A stretch of DNA of 64,000 bases. Origin: Hominimerdicola alba (lineage in GTDB: Bacteria > Bacillota > Clostridia > Oscillospirales > Ruminococcaceae). Where the stretch lies: NCBI RefSeq assembly GCF_900109655.1, contig NZ_FOAT01000002.1, positions 338,657 to 402,656 of the forward strand, read 5' to 3'. Below, piece by piece: positions 34,308-43,801 of this stretch; position 1 is the first letter of the stretch, and each line of letters begins with the position of its first letter. The position numbers and the translations under genes were made by a program. The notes beneath the pieces were generated by a model. That model was not told the DNA's origin, did no database searches, and worked only from the letters and a program-made list of their open reading frames with translations.

Positions 34308-34493
34308 ATTATAAGAGTAGTTGTGATTTTGCTGATCTGTCTGGTGATAGTTGGTATCATAAGGCTGGCTATCGAAAAGATCATGCCCAACAGGGATAAG
34401 AAATTTTATCATGCGATCGTAAGGGTTGTATGGGGCATTATGATAATTGTGGTAATGCTTTCAAACTACGGCTGCAGCGGAAAGCTGAGTTGA
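34308..34493 (+). CDS. small membrane protein, probable non-ATG start
   Basis: An open frame of 61 codons ending in TGA at 34491-34493. No ATG fits: GAGGAG at 34294-34299 points to an ATT start at 34308, and a GTG lies at 34323. The product has a strongly hydrophobic N-terminal helix ([19 protein letters not shown]), a charged middle ([13 protein letters not shown]) and a second hydrophobic stretch ending in NYGCSGKLS. The ribosome site overlaps the stop of the preceding gene, which suggests coupling. Confidence 0.5.
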   Translation: MIRVVVILLICLVIVGIIRLAIEKIMPNRDKKFYHAIVRVVWGIMIIVVMLSNYGCSGKLS

Positions 34494-34579
34494 CAGCTGA
34501 TATATTTATTTATGATGATATGGGAAATTCGGTGGGGTGTGACCCTGCTGTTTGCAAATTAGTAAGGAGGGCTATTTTT

Positions 34580-35791
34580 ATGGCTAAGATTCAGATGAAA
34601 ACACCGCTGGTCGAGATGGACGGCGACGAGATGACAAGGATCATCTGGCAGGAGATCAAGGACATACTGATAACACCGTATGTTGACCTCAAGTCGGATT
34701 ACTATGATCTGGGACTGGTTCACAGAAATGAGACCAACGATCAAGTAACTGTTGATTCTGCAAACGCTACCAAGAAGTACGGCGTTGCAGTTAAGTGTGC
34801 TACCATCACACCTAACGCTGCAAGAATGACAGAGTATGATCTGAAGGAGATGTGGAAATCCCCTAACGGCACTATCCGTGCTATGCTGGACGGTACTGTG
34901 TTCAGAACACCTATACTTGTTAAGGGCATCACACCCTATATCCCTACATGGACTAAGCCTATCACCATCGCACGTCACGCTTACGGCGATGTTTACAAGA
35001 ACGTTGAGATGAAGTGCCCCGCAGGCGCTAAGGCTGAACTGGTATGCACCGACAAGGACGGCAACGAGACACGCGAGACTATCTACAACTTCGAGTGCGA
35101 CGGCGTTATACAGGGTATGCACAACAAGTCCACTTCTATCGCATCTTTCGCAAAGAGCGTTTTCAACTTTGCGCTGGATACCAAGCAGGACGTTTGGTTT
35201 GCAACCAAGGATACTATCTCCAAGAAGTATGACCACACATTCAAGGATATCTTCAGCGAGATATTCGAGAACGAGTACAAGGCAAAGTTCGAGGCAGCAG
35301 GCATAGAGTACTTCTACACCCTCATCGACGATGCTGTTGCAAGAGTAGTACGTTCCAACGGCGGATACATCTGGGCTTGCAAGAACTATGACGGCGACGT
35401 TATGTCCGATATGGTAGCTACTGCTTACGGTTCACTGGCTATGATGACTTCTGTACTGGTATCGCCCGACGGTGTATACGAGTTCGAGGCTGCACACGGC
35501 ACAGTTCAGAGACACTACTACAAGCACCTGAAGGGCGAGGAGACTTCCACAAACTCCGTAGCTACACTGTTCGCATGGACAGGCGCACTCCGCAAGAGAG
35601 GCGAACTGGACGAGCTGCCAGAGCTGGTTAACTTTGCTGATTGTCTTGAAAAGGCAACAATCCAAACCATTGAGGACGGCATAATGACAGGCGACCTGTA
35701 TCTGCTTTCCAAGCTGGAGAACAAGCAGAAAGTCAACACAGAGGACTTCCTGAAGGCAGTTGACGAGAGACTGAAAGCAAAGCTTTTCTAA
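34580..35791 (+). CDS. icd: isocitrate dehydrogenase (NADP-dependent, eukaryote-like subfamily)
   Basis: A 403-residue dimeric enzyme that oxidises isocitrate to 2-oxoglutarate. It belongs to the type II family, shared with eukaryotes: [41 protein letters not shown]-like [20 protein letters not shown] and [10 protein letters not shown]. The start at 34580 follows AAGGAGGG; upstream in-frame starts have none. With aconitase it forms the oxidative branch to glutamate; citrate synthase is not in the window. Confidence 0.95.
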   Translation: MAKIQMKTPLVEMDGDEMTRIIWQEIKDILITPYVDLKSDYYDLGLVHRNETNDQVTVDSANATKKYGVAVKCATITPNAARMTEYDLKEMWKSPNGTIRAMLDGTVFRTPILVKGITPYIPTWTKPITIARHAYGDVYKNVEMKCPAGAKAELVCTDKDGNETRETIYNFECDGVIQGMHNKSTSIASFAKSVFNFALDTKQDVWFATKDTISKKYDHTFKDIFSEIFENEYKAKFEAAGIEYFYTLIDDAVARVVRSNGGYIWACKNYDGDVMSDMVATAYGSLAMMTSVLVSPDGVYEFEAAHGTVQRHYYKHLKGEETSTNSVATLFAWTGALRKRGELDELPELVNFADCLEKATIQTIEDGIMTGDLYLLSKLENKQKVNTEDFLKAVDERLKAKLF

Positions 35792-35815
35792 TTCATAATG
35801 CATAATTCATAATTG
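35791..35815. repeat. AT-rich ATTCATAATT repeat
   Basis: Short tandem ATTCATAAT(T/G) units just after the icd stop. Related strings occur at 48415-48447 and 58504-58520, each time directly after a stop codon, the first two bordering the dispersed palindromic repeat. Confidence 0.6.
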
Positions 35816-35852
35816 TTGGCAGGAAGATAACGTAGCATTACTGAGGATAGAA

Positions 35853-36207
35853 TGCCAAGGAGAAGAGCTTTGGCTCAAGCCTTTCGCGAAAGGCTTGCGG
35901 AGAGCACGAGAGGCAGAGCCTCTCGGTCAAGGCGTAAAAGCGACGTGGTAATAGTGCTGTAAATAGAACGGCGAACTATCGACCTAAAGGGGCGCGGCAC
36001 GCGGTCGACGCAGTCACCGCTACAAAAATCAGAGCGTGGACAAAACAATAGTCCACGCTCAAACTATGTCCGTAAATTATTGCCGCGCCCGTCATCGGAC
36101 AGCGACAGCGTTTCCGATGACTCGACCCGAGGAACGAGGGGCGACCTGTCCATCGCAGTACGTATGTTGATGAACGTAAATGTTCCACGTGGAACATTTG
36201 TTTGGAG
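35853..36207 (+). repeat. dispersed palindromic repeat, copy 2
   Basis: Same module order as copy 1, in opposite orientation: AAGCCTTTCGCGAAAGGCTT, CGAGAGGC-aga-GCCTCTCG (35907-35925), GCGG/CCGC stem, GAGCGTGGAC / GTCCACGCTC, GTCATCGGA / TCCGATGAC (36091-36121) and the parS-like palindrome. The hairpin at 36091 has arms completely different from copy 1 (GAAATCAAC / GTTGATTTC) yet pairs perfectly. Confidence 0.8.
36181..36196. promoter_or_regulatory. parS-like site 2
   Basis: TGTTCCACGTGGAACA, identical to site 1, in repeat copy 2 and about 85 bp upstream of the infC promoter. Confidence 0.6.
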
Positions 36208-36281
36208 ACGAGCGCAAGCGGCCGCATGGCATCGCAAAAGGATAACTATCCTGTGGATAACAAAAAATTTACAAATGCCCC

Positions 36282-36310
36282 TTGACAAATGTCGGTGAGG
36301 GTGATATAAT
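36282..36310 (+). promoter_or_regulatory. promoter of infC-rpmI-rplT
   Basis: TTGACA at 36282-36287, 17-bp spacer, TATAAT at 36305-36310: full consensus. Confidence 0.9.
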
Positions 36311-36316
36311 TAATCA

Positions 36317-36462
36317 GTAAACAAAGCAGAACAGTTCCGTTCTCACCTCAAGCGCCATAGGGCAGCGAAAAGGTCGCAGTGATAAATACTTGGCAGTGAG
36401 TCTGCCTGATATTGATATCATTACGGGTACGGAAAGTTCTGTGCCCGTTTAATTTTTATTTT
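36317..36462 (+). ncRNA. L20-type leader with attenuator
   Basis: The 150-nt leader of the infC operon is rich in pairing and ends in a terminator-like hairpin (ACGGGTAC / GTGCCCGT, 36423-36448) followed by TTTAATTTTTATTTT, directly before the infC ribosome site. In Bacillus, ribosomal protein L20 binds such a leader to cause early termination; the same control is inferred here because rplT is the last gene of the operon. Confidence 0.75.
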
Positions 36463-36476
36463 GGAGGTGCTTGACT

Positions 36477-36995
36477 ATTAGCAGCAAAGAACATCAGCTC
36501 AACGAAGAGATCAGAGACAAGGAGCTCAGAGTCATCGACGTTGACGGAGCACAGCTCGGTATACTCAGTGCGGAGGAAGCATTGAAGATCGCATTTGAAA
36601 AAGACCTGGATCTGGTTAAGATCGCGCCCCAGGCTACACCGCCTGTCTGCAAGATAATGGATTACGGTAAGTTCCTGTTTGAACAGCAGAAGCGTGAGAA
36701 GGAGCAGAGAAAGAATCAGAAGGTCATCGAGATAAAGGAGATAAGAATGTCCTCTACCATCGATACCCACGATTTTGAGACCAAGGTAAATCAGGCGATA
36801 AAGTTCCTCAAGGGCGGAGATAAGCTGAAAGTATCGGTAAGATTCCGCAAGCGTACTGTTGCACACCCTCAGTTCGGTGAAGAACTGCTGGTGAAGTTCA
36901 AGGAAGCTGTTTCCGAGGTGGGAGTTGTTGATAAGCCTTCCAAGATGGAGGGGCGCAGCCTGGTAATGTTCGTTGCGCCGAAAGCAGGCAAGTAA
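36477..36995 (+). CDS. infC: translation initiation factor IF-3 (AUU start)
   Basis: A 172-residue IF-3 that binds the 30S subunit and proofreads the start codon. Seen: N-terminal domain (HQLNEEIRDKELRVIDVDG), basic linker (QQKREKEQRKNQK) and C-terminal domain (KEIRMSSTIDTHDFETKV; VRFRKRTVAHPQFGE). No ATG fits. GGAGGT at 36463-36468 has ideal spacing (8 bases) to an ATT at 36477, whereas a TTG at 36471 is too close. AUU is the classic infC start that lets IF-3 repress itself. Confidence 0.93.
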   Translation: MSSKEHQLNEEIRDKELRVIDVDGAQLGILSAEEALKIAFEKDLDLVKIAPQATPPVCKIMDYGKFLFEQQKREKEQRKNQKVIEIKEIRMSSTIDTHDFETKVNQAIKFLKGGDKLKVSVRFRKRTVAHPQFGEELLVKFKEAVSEVGVVDKPSKMEGRSLVMFVAPKAGK

Positions 36996-37019
36996 TAAGT
37001 TTTAAGGAGGATAAATCAA

Positions 37020-37220
37020 ATGCCTAAGATCAAGACACATTCGGGCGCTAAGAAGCGTTTCAAAGTAACAGGTACCGGCAAGGTAAAGTTCCAGCACGTT
37101 AACAAGAGACACAGACTCAATCAGAAGGATCACAAGAGAAAGAGAATTCTGAGAAACGGTGCTTATGCTGACGATACCAACATAGCAAACATAAAGGCTC
37201 TTATCCCTTACAAGAAGTAA
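37020..37220 (+). CDS. rpmI: 50S ribosomal protein L35
   Basis: A 66-residue basic protein of the large subunit. [20 protein letters not shown] and [10 protein letters not shown] are family-typical; full length. It follows infC by 24 bp with AAGGAGG and precedes rplT. Confidence 0.97.
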   Translation: MPKIKTHSGAKKRFKVTGTGKVKFQHVNKRHRLNQKDHKRKRILRNGAYADDTNIANIKALIPYKK

Positions 37221-37272
37221 GACGAGTTGTAGGGAAGTAAAATTTTAGTAATAATTCTAGGAGGTAATAACT

Positions 37273-37626
37273 ATGGCTCGTGTTAAGGGAGCAATGATGA
37301 CTCGTAAGAGAAGAAATAAGACACTGAAGCTTGCAAAGGGCTATTTCGGCGCTAAGAGCAAGCATTTCAAGATGGCTAAGCAGGCTGTGATGAAGTCCGG
37401 TCAGTATGCTTACATCGGCAGAAAGCAGAAGAAGAGAGATTTCAGAAGACTCTGGATCACAAGAATCTCTGCTGCTTGCAAGATGAACGGCATCAACTAC
37501 TCGTCCTTCATGAACGGCGTTAACAAGGCAGGCATCAACCTGAACAGAAAGATGCTTTCCGAGATCGCTATCAGCGACCCCGCAGGCTTCACTGCAATAG
37601 TTGAGAAGGCTAAGGCAGCTCTTTGA
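37273..37626 (+). CDS. rplT: 50S ribosomal protein L20
   Basis: A 117-residue assembly protein of the large subunit. [20 protein letters not shown] at the start and [19 protein letters not shown] in the middle identify it. It is the third gene of the operon and the likely repressor acting on the infC leader. The start follows AGGAGG. Confidence 0.97.
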   Translation: MARVKGAMMTRKRRNKTLKLAKGYFGAKSKHFKMAKQAVMKSGQYAYIGRKQKKRDFRRLWITRISAACKMNGINYSSFMNGVNKAGINLNRKMLSEIAISDPAGFTAIVEKAKAAL

Positions 37627-37634
37627 TAGTAAGG

Positions 37635-37670
37635 AAACACGCAGGTCGTAATCGGCTATGCGTGTTTTGT
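37635..37670 (+). terminator. terminator of infC-rpmI-rplT
   Basis: Stem AAACACGCA / TGCGTGTTT (37635-37643, 37659-37667) followed by TGTT. Only 8 bp after the rplT stop. Confidence 0.8.
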
Positions 37671-37692
37671 TCTATAATGAGGACAGAATGTT

Positions 37693-37732
37693 GTTGTAAC
37701 TAAATTGTAATATTTGTATAAACTGTTACAAC
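37693..37732. repeat. inverted repeat upstream of the TrmH-family gene
   Basis: Perfect arms GTTGTAAC (37693-37700) and GTTACAAC (37725-37732) in an AT-rich region 50-90 bp before the start codon. Could be an operator at the promoter. Confidence 0.4.
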
Positions 37733-37779
37733 GATGTTGAAGAAAGTTTGTCTAATATAACGAGGAGAGGTGCGTCCCA

Positions 37780-38595
37780 ATGGTCATAACTTCCAAGGAA
37801 AACCCTAAGATAAAACAGCTGGCAAAGCTGTACTCAAACCGCAAATACCGTCGTGAAACAGGGCTTTTCGTCATAGAGGGCATAAGGGGCTGTACTGATG
37901 CGCTGGTGGACAGTACTCTTAACGGCGGGCGCATGGAGATAGAGGGCATATATTATCTTGAAGAGCTTTTTGAGGGCGTTATGGCGGAAAACAAGCGTGA
38001 GCTTGAACTTCTTCCGGAGGACAAGAGATTCATTATAACCCGTGAGATAGCCGATAAGATAAGCGATACCGATGCCTGTCAGGGGATATTCGTGACGGCT
38101 AAGATGCTTGATAAGCCTTTTTCGGAGGATACGCTCAAAAGGGGCGGAAAGTATCTGATACTGGACGAACTTCAGGACCCCGGCAATCTGGGGACTATGA
38201 TACGCACCTCGGACGCTGTGGGGCTTGACGGCATAGTGCTGACGGGCAACTGCGTTGACCTCTACAACCCCAAGACAGTGCGCTCGGCGGTGGGCAGTAT
38301 GCCCAGAGTGGATATCTTCGTGGAGAGGGACTTTGAGCGTGTGACTGAGGCTTTCAGACTGAAAGGCATACCTACTGCGGCGGCTGTTATCAGCGGCGGT
38401 GAGAATGTGCTGAAATACGACTTCTCGGGGGGCTGTGCTGTTGTTATCGGCAACGAGGGCAGAGGGCTGGCAGAGAGCCATGTGGCGCTTTGCAGTGACA
38501 AGGTATCCATCGCGATGCACGGTCATATCGACTCGCTTAATGCGGCAACGGCAGCAACTATCTTCCTGTGGGAGATGACAAGACTGGAGGGCTGA
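37780..38595 (+). CDS. TrmH/SpoU-family RNA 2'-O-methyltransferase
   Basis: A 271-residue SPOUT methyltransferase that transfers a methyl group from S-adenosylmethionine to a ribose 2'-OH in rRNA or tRNA. An N-terminal substrate-binding domain (KQLAKLYSNRKYRRETGLFVIEG in two parts) is followed by the knotted SpoU domain: LQDPGNLGTMIRTSDA, VRSAVGSMPRVD, VIGNEGRGL and SLNAATAATIFLWE. It is followed with 2 bp spacing by dprA. The precise target nucleotide cannot be told. Confidence 0.9.
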   Translation: MVITSKENPKIKQLAKLYSNRKYRRETGLFVIEGIRGCTDALVDSTLNGGRMEIEGIYYLEELFEGVMAENKRELELLPEDKRFIITREIADKISDTDACQGIFVTAKMLDKPFSEDTLKRGGKYLILDELQDPGNLGTMIRTSDAVGLDGIVLTGNCVDLYNPKTVRSAVGSMPRVDIFVERDFERVTEAFRLKGIPTAAAVISGGENVLKYDFSGGCAVVIGNEGRGLAESHVALCSDKVSIAMHGHIDSLNAATAATIFLWEMTRLEG

Positions 38596-38597
38596 GG

Positions 38598-39737
38598 TTG
38601 GACAGATACAGCGGCTGGCTCCTGCTTGGAATGGTATTCGGCATGGGTGGTAAAAGGCTCTGGCAGGTAATGGAAAAGACCGATGACCCAGCCGAGATGT
38701 GCGAGAGGATACTTTCGGGCAAGGCTGATTTCCTCAGTGACAGCGAAAAGGAAAAGGCTGAGCGGGTGAGTATTGATGAAGCTGAAAGGCTGATAGAACG
38801 GGCTCATGAACTTGGTCAGCAGGTGGTGTGCATAGGTGACGCGGACTATCCGAAAAGGTGGTACGAACTGAATGATGCACCTTCACTGGCGTTCTACTGC
38901 GGAGATATCAGCATAGCCAATGACAGCACGGTGATACACACTGTGGGTACGAGAGAACCATCGAAGTACACCCTTTCGCTGATAAACGTGCTTTGTGCAG
39001 ACCTTGCCCTGAGAGGGTTCACAGTATCCTGCGGGCTGGCTGAGGGTTCTGATACCTGCACGGCTGAAACTGTTCTCGGGAGAGAGGGCAGATTGCTGGC
39101 GGTGTATCCCACTTCACTTGACAGGGAGTACCCTAAGGATGTGGGCGAGCTGAAAGAAAGGCTTGCGGAGAAAGGTCTGCTGATAAGCGAATATTCACCT
39201 GAGTACAGCGGGAGAATGAATTTTCACAGGCGAAACAAACTGGCTGTGGCTCTGGCTTCGGCGGTGGTGATAACTGAAGCCTCGGAGGACAGCAAGGGGC
39301 TTGACAATGCTGTGCGTGCCATGGATACGGGCAGACCTGTGATGGTAGTGCCGCCGCATCTATTGTACAGCAAGAGGTATTTCGGGCAGAGAGATCTGCT
39401 GAGAAAAGGCTGTATACCCATATTTGACGGCTCGGACGCTGTAAGGGTTTTGGCTGAAAGGCAGGAGATATCTGCTGAGAGGTATGGACTGAAAGCGGGT
39501 GTCAGTGATGTTCATACCGAACAGAAACAGGAAAAGATCAGAAAGCCCATAAGGGAGCTTAGTGGTGTGGAAAGCAAGATATATGAGCTCCTGAAAGAAA
39601 AAAGCCCCATGTCTCTTGATGAGATGACGGCTATAAGCGGACTTTCGATGATGGAAGTGCTTACCTGTGTGACAGGGCTTGAACTGGAGGGGATAGTGAT
39701 ATCACTCCCCGGGAAAAGATACGAATTGGATTCATGA
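38598..39737 (+). CDS. dprA: DNA-processing protein DprA
   Basis: A 379-residue protein that loads RecA on incoming single-stranded DNA. A SAM-like N-terminal part is followed by a Rossmann domain (GLAEGSDTCTAETVLGREG, AVYPTSLDREYP, LISEYSPEYSGRMNFHRRNK) and a C-terminal winged helix (EKSPMSLDEMTAISGLSMME). A TTG start at 38598 with GGAGG upstream is preferred; an ATG at 38568 would overlap the previous gene by 28 bp. Its order with topA and trmFO is as in Bacillus. No other competence gene is seen. Confidence 0.9.
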   Translation: MDRYSGWLLLGMVFGMGGKRLWQVMEKTDDPAEMCERILSGKADFLSDSEKEKAERVSIDEAERLIERAHELGQQVVCIGDADYPKRWYELNDAPSLAFYCGDISIANDSTVIHTVGTREPSKYTLSLINVLCADLALRGFTVSCGLAEGSDTCTAETVLGREGRLLAVYPTSLDREYPKDVGELKERLAEKGLLISEYSPEYSGRMNFHRRNKLAVALASAVVITEASEDSKGLDNAVRAMDTGRPVMVVPPHLLYSKRYFGQRDLLRKGCIPIFDGSDAVRVLAERQEISAERYGLKAGVSDVHTEQKQEKIRKPIRELSGVESKIYELLKEKSPMSLDEMTAISGLSMMEVLTCVTGLELEGIVISLPGKRYELDS

Positions 39738-39848
39738 TTCACAGTGCATGACAGGAACTACGAATATCTGTGTGATATTCCTCATAAACAATTATTCGGT
39801 CACGTTCTGTGAAGCATAAATTAGATCAGGAAACGGAGTAGAAATAAA

Positions 39849-41954
39849 TTGTCAGATCTTGTAATTGTAGAGTCGCCCCACAAGGCGAAAACTGTAAAGA
39901 GATATCTCAGCGGTGATTACGAGGTAGTGGCGTCCATGGGACACCTGAGAGACCTGCCGAAATCCAAGTTGGGCGTAGATATAGATAACGATTTTGAACC
40001 GCAGTATATCAACATCAAGGATAAGGAGAACCTTATCAAGGAGATAAAGAAGAAAGCCAAAGCCAGCGACCACGTTTATCTGGCGGGAGACCCTGACCGC
40101 GAGGGAGAGGCTATAAGCTGGCATCTTGCACAGCTTCTGGGGCTGGATATGAACGACAAGAACCGCGTGACTTTCAACGAGATAACCAAGAGCGGTATAG
40201 ATGCGGGCATGAAGAATCCCCGTACCATCGACCTTAATCTTGTTAATGCACAGCAGGCAAGGCGCATACTCGACAGGATAGTGGGCTACAAGCTTTCACC
40301 ATTCCTGTGGAGAAAGATAAGGCGCGGACTTTCCGCAGGACGAGTACAGTCCGTTGCGGTGAAGATGATATGCGACAGAGAGAACGAGATAAGGGCTTTC
40401 GTATCACAGGAATACTGGTCGATAGATGCTTTGTTCCTTGCGGGTACAAGCAAGAAAGCCTTTGCATCGAAGGTGGATACAGTTGACGGAGCAAAGCCTG
40501 ACCTTAAAAGCAAGGCTGATGCTGATGCCGTGCTGAAAAGACTTGAGGGTGCAGAGTTCATTGTGGACAAGGTGAAGAAAAGCGTGCGCAAGAAGAACCC
40601 TGCTGCACCTTTCACAACTTCCACCTTACAGCAGGAAGCTTCGAGAAGACTGGGATTTCAGGGCAGACGTACCATGAAAGCCGCTCAGGAGCTTTATGAA
40701 GGTCTTGATATCAAGGATATGGGTCCTACGGGTCTTATCACCTACATGAGAACAGACAGCCTGCGTATCTCCGACGAAGCAAGGGCAGCTGCCTATGACT
40801 TCATCAAGGAGAAGTACGGCGATGCTTATATCCCCGAGAAGCCAAGGGTATACAAGACAAAGGGCAGTGCACAGGACGCACACGAAGCTATACGTCCCAC
40901 AAACCCTGCCATAACCCCTGAGCTTGTAAAGGCAAGCGGTGTCACCAATGACCAGTACAAGCTTTACAAGCTGATATGGGAGAGATTCATAGCTTCACAG
41001 ATGGCTAACTGCACTATGGATACCATGTCGGTGGATATTGCGGCTAACGGCGTGATGTTCAAGGCTACGGGATATTCGGTGAAGTTTGACGGCTTTACCG
41101 TGCTTTATGAAGAGAGCAAGGACGAAGAGGAAGAGAAGAAGAACGTTCTTCCGCCGCTGGCGAAGGGCGATAAGCTGACACCCAAGGAGATAACGGGCAA
41201 CCAGCACTTCACACAGCCGCCCCCGAGGTATACCGAAGCTACCCTTGTAAAGGCATTTGAAGAGACAGGCATCGGCAGACCTTCCACCTACGTTACGACT
41301 GTTACTACTATAATCAACAGAAACTACGTTGAGAGAGACGGTAAACAGCTGAAGCCCACAAGTCTGGGTGAAGTTACCAACGAGCTGATGAGCGAGCATT
41401 TCGACAAGATAGTTGATGTGAAGTTCACGGCGAACATGGAAAAGAGCCTTGATGATATCGAGAGCGGCAAGATAGGCTGGGTAAATACCTTGCAGAAGTT
41501 CTACAAGGAGTTCGACAGCGAGCTTGGTGTAGCTGAAAAGGAGATGGAGGGCAAGCGCGTAAAAGTCCCCGATGAAGCTACCGATGAGGTATGTGAGGTA
41601 TGCGGAAAGCCTATGGTGATAAAGATAGGCAGATTCGGCAAATTCATGGCTTGCTCGGGCTTCCCCGACTGCAAGAACACCAAGAGGATAGTTCAGGAAA
41701 CAGGCGGAGACTGTCCTTTCTGCGGAAAGAGAGTACTGCTGAAGAAGTCCAAGAAGGGCAAGAAGTACTACGGCTGCGAGAACAACCCCGAGTGCAGCTT
41801 TATGACATGGGATATACCCACCGAGGAGAAATGTCCCAGATGCGGCAGCACACTGTTCCAGAAGGGCGGAAAGAACGGCATACTCATATGCCACAAGCAG
41901 GACTGCGGCTACCAGAGAAGCCTTTCGGGCGAGAGCGCCGAGGGCGAGGAATAA
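39849..41954 (+). CDS. topA: DNA topoisomerase I
   Basis: A 701-residue type IA topoisomerase that relaxes negative supercoils. Toprim domain (LVIVESPHKAKTVKRYL; LAGDPDREGEAISWHL), active-site region (GPTGLITYMRTDSLRIS, the Tyr being catalytic) and three C-terminal zinc ribbons (CEVCGKPM...C-x5-C; CPFCGKRV...; CPRCGSTL...). It starts at a TTG behind a modest GGAG site. It follows dprA by 111 bp and directly precedes a GNAT gene. Confidence 0.96.
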   Translation: MSDLVIVESPHKAKTVKRYLSGDYEVVASMGHLRDLPKSKLGVDIDNDFEPQYINIKDKENLIKEIKKKAKASDHVYLAGDPDREGEAISWHLAQLLGLDMNDKNRVTFNEITKSGIDAGMKNPRTIDLNLVNAQQARRILDRIVGYKLSPFLWRKIRRGLSAGRVQSVAVKMICDRENEIRAFVSQEYWSIDALFLAGTSKKAFASKVDTVDGAKPDLKSKADADAVLKRLEGAEFIVDKVKKSVRKKNPAAPFTTSTLQQEASRRLGFQGRRTMKAAQELYEGLDIKDMGPTGLITYMRTDSLRISDEARAAAYDFIKEKYGDAYIPEKPRVYKTKGSAQDAHEAIRPTNPAITPELVKASGVTNDQYKLYKLIWERFIASQMANCTMDTMSVDIAANGVMFKATGYSVKFDGFTVLYEESKDEEEEKKNVLPPLAKGDKLTPKEITGNQHFTQPPPRYTEATLVKAFEETGIGRPSTYVTTVTTIINRNYVERDGKQLKPTSLGEVTNELMSEHFDKIVDVKFTANMEKSLDDIESGKIGWVNTLQKFYKEFDSELGVAEKEMEGKRVKVPDEATDEVCEVCGKPMVIKIGRFGKFMACSGFPDCKNTKRIVQETGGDCPFCGKRVLLKKSKKGKKYYGCENNPECSFMTWDIPTEEKCPRCGSTLFQKGGKNGILICHKQDCGYQRSLSGESAEGEE

Positions 41955-41957
41955 GCC

Positions 41958-42431
41958 GTGGTGGATATCCGCAGGGCTGAGAGAAGTGATACCGATAGCC
42001 TCGAAAGGCTGTACACACAGCTTGAAAAGGACGCGGTGCGCTATCAGCCACAGCATTTTGTGATCAGCGGCGGACGTGTTGATGACAGTATGTTTGAGGA
42101 CGACAGACAGGCGGTATATGTGGCAGAGGTCGATGGTGAAGTAGTTGGCTTTGTGCATATACTGCTGATGAAGTCCAAGGACATAGGCTGTCTGAAAGCT
42201 GAGAAGAACATCTACATACAGGATATGGCGGTAGATGAAAGGCACAGGAGCCGCGGCATAGGTTCTCTGCTGATGGGAGCTGTGAAGCGTTACGGTGCTG
42301 AACACGGTGCAGTATTCGTGAGGACGCAGGTCTTTCTGCAGAACTGTGACGGGCTGAGGTTCTATGAGAAGAACGGATTTACCGAGACCATGAAGACTGT
42401 GGAATGTCCGCTGGATATAGGCATAGAGTGA
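41958..42431 (+). CDS. GNAT-family N-acetyltransferase
   Basis: A 157-residue acetyl-CoA-dependent acetyltransferase. The motif A region IQDMAVDERHRSRGIGSLLM carries the R-x-x-G-x-G/A loop that binds the cofactor pyrophosphate; a later FYEKNGFTETMKTVE is also typical. Substrate unknown. It begins 4 bp after the topA stop at one of two consecutive GTG codons, so it is translationally coupled to topA. Confidence 0.86.
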   Translation: MVDIRRAERSDTDSLERLYTQLEKDAVRYQPQHFVISGGRVDDSMFEDDRQAVYVAEVDGEVVGFVHILLMKSKDIGCLKAEKNIYIQDMAVDERHRSRGIGSLLMGAVKRYGAEHGAVFVRTQVFLQNCDGLRFYEKNGFTETMKTVECPLDIGIE

Positions 42432-42472
42432 TAATGTTTATCAGACTAAAGTACCAATAAGGATAACTATAA

Positions 42473-43795
42473 ATGAGTGAAAAAGTAAAAGTTATAGGCG
42501 CGGGGCTGGCGGGCTGTGAGGCTGCGTGGCAGCTTGCGAGAGCGGGCATCGACTGCGAGCTTTATGAGATGAAGCCCAAGAAGTTCACCCCTGCGCATAA
42601 ATATAAGGGCTTTGCGGAGCTGGTATGTTCCAATTCCCTTAAAGCCGACAGGATAGAATCGGCGGCAGGTATGCTTAAAGAAGAGATGCGCAGGCTTGGT
42701 TCGGTGACTATGGAATGTGCCGAGGAAGCAAGGGTATCAGCAGGCGGCGCACTGGCGGTGGACAGAGAGAAGTTCTCCGATGCCGTTACCGAGCGCATAC
42801 GCAGTAATGAGCATATCACAGTCATCGAGGAGGAAATCACCGAGATACCCGAGGGTAATGTGATAATCGCCACGGGTCCCCTGACCTCTGACGGTCTGGC
42901 TGAGAGCATAGGCAAGCTATGCGGAGAGTATCTGTATTTCCACGATGCTGCTGCACCTATCGTGACATTTGAGAGCATAGATATGGACAAGGCGTTCTTC
43001 GCTTCACGCTACGGCAGAGGCGATGCGGATTACATCAACTGTCCCATGGACAGGGAGGAGTATGAGCGTTTCTACAACGAACTCATCACCGCCGAGAGCG
43101 CACCGCTGAAAGAGCATGACAAGGAGCATTTCGCCAAGGACGGCTTCAAGGTATACGAGGGCTGTATGCCCGTTGAGGTGCTGGCAAAGCGCGGCGAGGA
43201 CACACTTCGCTTCGGACCGCTGAAACCTGTGGGACTGAGAGATCCCCGGACGGATAAACGTCCATGGGCGGTGGTACAGCTGAGGGCTGAAAATACTGCG
43301 GGCAGTATGTACAATCTGGTGGGCTTCCAGACCAATCTGAAATTCGGGGAGCAGAAGAGAGTATTCTCTCTTATCCCGGGTCTTGAAAATGCTGAGTTCA
43401 TGCGCTACGGCGTTATGCACAGGAACACTTTCCTGAATTCACCCAAACTGCTGAACGAGCAGTTCAATATGTGCACCAGACCATCGCTTTATTTTGCAGG
43501 TCAGATGACAGGCGTTGAGGGCTATATCGAGAGTGCGGCAAGCGGCATATTCGCGGGGCTTAACATGGCTAGGCAGATACAGGGACTTTCTCCTGCAAGC
43601 CTGCCCGATACCACTATGCTGGGTGCGCTGAGCAAGTATATAAGCTCTCCCGAGACCGAGAACTTCCAGCCTATGGGCTGTAATATGGGCATACTTCCCG
43701 AATGGGGCGAGCGTATAAAGGACAAGAAGCTGAAATACAAGCTTCTGGCTGAGAGAGGTCTTGCTGACCTGGACAGGTTCATCGCAGACCTGTAA
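42473..43795 (+). CDS. trmFO: folate-dependent tRNA (uracil-54-C5)-methyltransferase
   Basis: A 440-residue FAD protein that makes ribothymidine at tRNA position 54 using methylenetetrahydrofolate. Seen: VIGAGLAGCEAAWQLARAG (FAD site), LVCSNSLKAD with the conserved cysteine, GALAVDREKFSD, YINCPMDREEYERFY and QMTGVEGYIESAASG. Full length. Gene order dprA-topA-trmFO matches Bacillus (smf-topA-gid). Confidence 0.95.
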   Translation: MSEKVKVIGAGLAGCEAAWQLARAGIDCELYEMKPKKFTPAHKYKGFAELVCSNSLKADRIESAAGMLKEEMRRLGSVTMECAEEARVSAGGALAVDREKFSDAVTERIRSNEHITVIEEEITEIPEGNVIIATGPLTSDGLAESIGKLCGEYLYFHDAAAPIVTFESIDMDKAFFASRYGRGDADYINCPMDREEYERFYNELITAESAPLKEHDKEHFAKDGFKVYEGCMPVEVLAKRGEDTLRFGPLKPVGLRDPRTDKRPWAVVQLRAENTAGSMYNLVGFQTNLKFGEQKRVFSLIPGLENAEFMRYGVMHRNTFLNSPKLLNEQFNMCTRPSLYFAGQMTGVEGYIESAASGIFAGLNMARQIQGLSPASLPDTTMLGALSKYISSPETENFQPMGCNMGILPEWGERIKDKKLKYKLLAERGLADLDRFIADL

Positions 43796-43801
43796 GAAAT
43801 G

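Noticed and set aside
40995-42305. Long minus-strand frame opposite topA
   Set aside because: Shadow of topA and the GNAT gene; no ribosome site and no family resemblance.
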